A stretch of DNA of 8,133 nt from Candidatus Brockarchaeota archaeon (lineage in GTDB: Archaea > Thermoproteota > EX4484-205 > DTQO01). The stretch's first letter is position 1. The number at the start of each line of letters is the position of its first letter. The position numbers and the translations under genes were made by a program. The notes beneath the pieces were generated by a model. That model saw only the letters and a program-made list of their open reading frames with translations, had not been told where the DNA came from and searched no databases. The DNA is taken from positions 3,027 to 11,159 of the forward strand of contig JAFNJA010000064.1 of NCBI GenBank assembly GCA_017601265.1, given 5' to 3'. Positions 5,998-8,133 of this stretch are shown here, piece by piece.

Positions 5998-6699
5998 TTG
6001 ACGAAACTGGTTTCGGATAGGCAGATCGTCGTGCCAGGCGAAGCTCTTGCGGAAGGGGATTACCGAGTTGGCGAAAACGTTTACAGGCACGGGAAAACGA
6101 TCCTCTCGACGATGGTCGGCATCGCCAGGGTCGAGGAGGACAGGGTTTCGGTGATAGCGCTTCACGGGTTTTACATGCCGGCGGTCGGCGACGTCGTGAT
6201 AGGCATAGTAGAGGACGTCGGCGTGACCCATTGGTTGGTCGACATAAACGCGCCTTATCCCGGGGTGCTGAGGGCTAGCGAAGCTTTTGGAAGGGGGTTC
6301 GATCCCACGAGGCACGAGCTCCTGGACGAGTTGAAGATCGGGGACGTGCTGATAGCGAAGGTCCTCAGCTTCGACAGGACCCACGACCCTGTTTTGACCC
6401 TGGGCGAGGGCGGCCTCGGGAAAATAAGGGACGGGGTCGTCGTGTCCCTGACCCCTTCGAAGGTCCCCCGCCTGATCGGGAGGAAGGGCTCGATGCTGGG
6501 CATAATACAGCAGAAGACGGGTTGCCAGCTGACGGTTGGCCAGAACGGGATGGTCCTCGCAAGGTCCCAGGACAAGAGGATGGAGAACCTCGTCATAAAG
6601 ATAATAAAGCTCATCGAGCGTGAGGCGCACACTTCGGGGCTCACGAACAGGGTCGCGAAGTTGCTCGACGCGGAGATAGAGCGGATGAAGGGAGATTGA
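5998..6699 (+). CDS. rrp4: Exosome complex RNA-binding cap protein Rrp4
   Basis: S1/KH cap subunit that sits on the Rrp41-Rrp42 hexamer and feeds RNA, especially A-rich tails, into the pore. 233 residues, in the family range. Order: N-terminal domain with IVVPGEALAEG (10-20); S1 domain about 60-135, including GDVVIGIVEDV and LVDINAPYPGVL; KH domain about 150-215 with VPRLIGRKGSM, where GRKG (161-164) is the RNA-binding GxxG loop. The KH domain separates it from the other cap protein, Csl4, which has a zinc ribbon. The start is TTG 5998: no ATG or GTG lies between the sdo1 stop and it, the conserved IVVPGE follows at the right distance, and AAGGG (5984-5988) gives a 9-base spacing. The 45-base gap to sdo1 is the longest in the psmA-rrp42 run. 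Confidence 0.96.
   Translation: MTKLVSDRQIVVPGEALAEGDYRVGENVYRHGKTILSTMVGIARVEEDRVSVIALHGFYMPAVGDVVIGIVEDVGVTHWLVDINAPYPGVLRASEAFGRGFDPTRHELLDELKIGDVLIAKVLSFDRTHDPVLTLGEGGLGKIRDGVVVSLTPSKVPRLIGRKGSMLGIIQQKTGCQLTVGQNGMVLARSQDKRMENLVIKIIKLIEREAHTSGLTNRVAKLLDAEIERMKGD
6691..6694 (+). promoter_or_regulatory. Ribosome binding site of rrp41 inside the rrp4 end
   Basis: GGAG (preceded by AAG) within the last rrp4 codons, 6 bases before TTG 6701. It supports the TTG start, which is only 1 base after the rrp4 stop, and implies coupled translation. Confidence 0.6.
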
Positions 6700-6700
6700 G

Positions 6701-7435
6701 TTGGGAAAAACCAGGTTGATAGACGAGAACGGGCTCAGAAGCGACGGGAGGAGGGCGGACGAGCTGAGGCCAATAAAGATAGAAGTCGGCACGCTCGAGA
6801 ACGCCAACGGGTCGGCTTACATAGAGCAGGGGAAGTGCAAAATCTTGGCGGCCGTTTACGGCCCCCACGAGGCGCATCCGCGCCACCTGACGCAGCCGGA
6901 CAGGGCGATACTGCGCTGCAGGTACCACATGGCGCCGTTCTCCGTCCCGGAGAGGAAATCCCCAGCTCCAAGCAGGAGGGAGATAGAGCTCTCCAAGGTG
7001 ATAAGGGAGTCGCTCGAGCCGGTAGTCATGACGGAACTGTTTCCGAGGACCATGATAGACATCTTCATCGAGGTCCTCCAGGCTGACGGGGGGACGAGGT
7101 GCGTGGGCCTAACCGCCGCGTCGCTGGCCCTCGCGGACGCGGGGATTCCCCTCAGGGGGCTTGTGTGCGCTTGCGCGGCCGGGAAGGTGGACGGACAGAT
7201 AGTCTTGGACCTGAACGACCTGGAGGACAAGGAGGGCGAGGCAGATTGCCCGATCGCCTTCATCCCCCAGCTCAACGTATTTTCGCTCCTCCAGATGGAC
7301 GGCCTGATGCTGGCCGAGGAGTACGAAAAGGCCGTCAACCTGGCCCTCGAGGGCTGCAGGAGGATATACGAGATGCAGATCGAGGCCATCAAGAAGAAGT
7401 ACCGCGAGGCGAAGGCGGAGGACAACAACCAGTAG
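6701..7435 (+). CDS. rrp41: Exosome catalytic subunit Rrp41 (RNase PH family)
   Basis: Phosphorolytic 3'-5' exoribonuclease subunit; three copies alternate with Rrp42 in the archaeal exosome ring and, with phosphate, release nucleoside diphosphates (the reverse reaction adds A-rich tails). 244 residues, as expected. N-terminal RSDGRR (13-18) and YGPHEAHPRH (53-62); SRREIELS (91-98), whose R92-R93 match the phosphate/RNA-binding arginines; GGTRCVGLTAA (130-140); catalytic acids D176 and D182 in LEDKEGEADCP, six residues apart as in Sulfolobus Rrp41 (D182, D188). These residues make this the active partner. Start TTG 6701 is supported by GGAG at 6691-6694 and by the conserved LRSDGR distance. 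The charged C-terminal tail (KKKYREAKAEDNN) is typical. rrp42 follows after 9 bases. Confidence 0.97.
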   Translation: MGKTRLIDENGLRSDGRRADELRPIKIEVGTLENANGSAYIEQGKCKILAAVYGPHEAHPRHLTQPDRAILRCRYHMAPFSVPERKSPAPSRREIELSKVIRESLEPVVMTELFPRTMIDIFIEVLQADGGTRCVGLTAASLALADAGIPLRGLVCACAAGKVDGQIVLDLNDLEDKEGEADCPIAFIPQLNVFSLLQMDGLMLAEEYEKAVNLALEGCRRIYEMQIEAIKKKYREAKAEDNNQ

Positions 7436-7438
7436 GTG
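7434..7438 (+). promoter_or_regulatory. Ribosome binding site of rrp42 overlapping the rrp41 stop
   Basis: AGGTG includes the last two bases of the rrp41 TAG stop and lies 6 bases before ATG 7445. Stop and ribosome site share bases, which favours re-initiation by the same ribosomes and equal Rrp41/Rrp42 synthesis. Confidence 0.6.
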
Positions 7439-7444
7439 GTAAAG

Positions 7445-8133
7445 ATGTCCGTCACCCCCCAAAGGTCCGTGATATCGAAAATACTGCAGGACGACATCGT
7501 GAAGCTGGCGAACAAAGGCGAAAGGATCGACGGCAGGGCCTTCGACGAGTACAGGAAGATAAAGATAACGACGGGCTTCGTCGAGAAGGCCGAAGGATCG
7601 GCGCTGGTCGAGTTGGGAAGCACGAGGGTCTTGGTGGGCGTCAAGGTCGAGACTGGCACGCCGTTTCCCGACACCCCCGATGAAGGGGTCCTTTCGGTCA
7701 CGGCGGAGTTGGTTCCCCTCGCGTCCGAATCATTCGAGCCCGGCCCGCCGAACGAGGATTCGATAGCCTTGGCGAGGTTCGTGGACAGGGGGATCAGGGA
7801 ATCGAAGGCCATAGACCTCAAGGAACTCTGCCTCGAACCCGGAAAGAAGGTGCACGTCGTCATGATAGACGTCTACGTCTTGGACCACAGCGGCAACCTC
7901 ATAGACGCTTCCGCCCTCGCGGCCCTAGCCGCGCTGCTCAACACGAAGTTCCCGGCATGCAAGGTGGAGGACGGCCAGGTCGTGAAGACGGGGGAAATGA
8001 GGCAGCTGCCGGTGAGGGAACAACCAATCGCGACGACTCTGGCTGTCCTGAACGGCAAGCTCCTCCTCGACCCGGACCTGCAGGAGGAACAGGCGACCGG
8101 CACGTACATCTCCTTCGTCTCGCTCGAGGACGG
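7445..8133 (+). CDS. rrp42: Exosome non-catalytic subunit Rrp42 (RNase PH family), 3' truncated
   Basis: Structural partner of Rrp41 in the hexameric RNase PH ring; contributes to RNA binding but lacks the catalytic acids. The frame is open to the window end with 229 codons present; the family length is about 270-275, so roughly 40-45 residues are missing. Visible family features: an N-terminal helix preceding GERIDGRAFDEYR (25-37), the longer N-terminus that separates Rrp42 from Rrp41; GSALVELGSTRVLVGVK (51-67); PNEDSIALARFVDRGIRES (102-120); HSGNLIDASALAALAAL (148-164). In place of the Rrp41 catalytic region, the DASALAA segment leads to a region without the D-x5-D pair. ATG 7445 is supported by AGGTG at 7434-7438; a GTG at 7436 directly after the rrp41 stop is also in frame but less likely. 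The next genes, outside the window, would often be rpl37ae and a prefoldin-type gene. Confidence 0.96.
   Translation, partial: MSVTPQRSVISKILQDDIVKLANKGERIDGRAFDEYRKIKITTGFVEKAEGSALVELGSTRVLVGVKVETGTPFPDTPDEGVLSVTAELVPLASESFEPGPPNEDSIALARFVDRGIRESKAIDLKELCLEPGKKVHVVMIDVYVLDHSGNLIDASALAALAALLNTKFPACKVEDGQVVKTGEMRQLPVREQPIATTLAVLNGKLLLDPDLQEEQATGTYISFVSLED

Noticed and set aside
5944..6807. Open frame of 287 codons on the - strand
   Set aside because: Antisense to rrp4 and the start of rrp41, with no recognisable protein features.
6856..7863. Long open frame (335 codons) on the - strand
   Set aside because: Antisense to rrp41 and rrp42, Ser-rich low-complexity translation, no plausible start context or motif.
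4197..8133. A new defence or mobile system hidden in the operon
   Set aside because: Every gene matches a known member of the archaeal exosome superoperon; there are no integrase, transposase, repeat array, toxin-antitoxin or nuclease-effector genes and no change of base composition.

Overview
This is a G+C-rich, gene-dense archaeal segment with no gap over about 85 bases. It carries eukaryote-like information-processing genes: family B DNA polymerase, proteasome alpha, SBDS/Sdo1, RNase P Pop5 and the exosome subunits Rrp4, Rrp41 and Rrp42. Short intergenic AT islands that look like TATA boxes, and heavy use of AGG (Arg) and AAG (Lys) codons, fit an archaeon, possibly a thermophile. The polymerase N-terminus (a TGHxPYC motif and a Cys/His cluster between palm motifs A and B) resembles, from memory, polymerases of TACK/Thermoproteota relatives such as Nitrososphaeria or Bathyarchaeia. 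The class-level placement is inference only.

Left part (1-4115). The window opens inside a ureohydrolase gene of the agmatinase/arginase family on the + strand. It runs tail-to-tail, with an 11-base overlap, into a Gfo/Idh/MocA sugar dehydrogenase gene on the - strand. Upstream of that, also on the - strand, is a full-length family B DNA polymerase with all exonuclease and polymerase motifs. The dehydrogenase follows the polymerase closely and may be co-transcribed with it.

Middle (4116-4196). An 81-base divergent promoter region separates polB from the right-hand operon. It contains a 6-bp inverted repeat (GAAGAC/GTCTTC) flanking one TATA-like core. This could be a symmetric BRE-TATA-BRE bidirectional promoter or an operator. 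It is the most distinctive non-coding signal in the window.

Right part (4197-8133). The archaeal exosome superoperon runs on the + strand: pop5 (RNase P), psmA (20S proteasome alpha), sdo1 (SBDS ribosome maturation factor), rrp4 (exosome cap), rrp41 (catalytic RNase PH-type subunit) and rrp42 (non-catalytic partner, cut by the window end). From psmA onward the genes are spaced by 3, 45, 1 and 9 bases. psmA appears to have an extra promoter inside the end of pop5. The operon couples tRNA 5' processing, protein degradation, 60S-type ribosome maturation and 3'-5' RNA degradation.

I see no mobile element, CRISPR array, tRNA, rRNA or defence system. The gene content is a known conserved archaeal arrangement and not a new system. 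The points worth checking are the regulatory architecture and some details of individual proteins.
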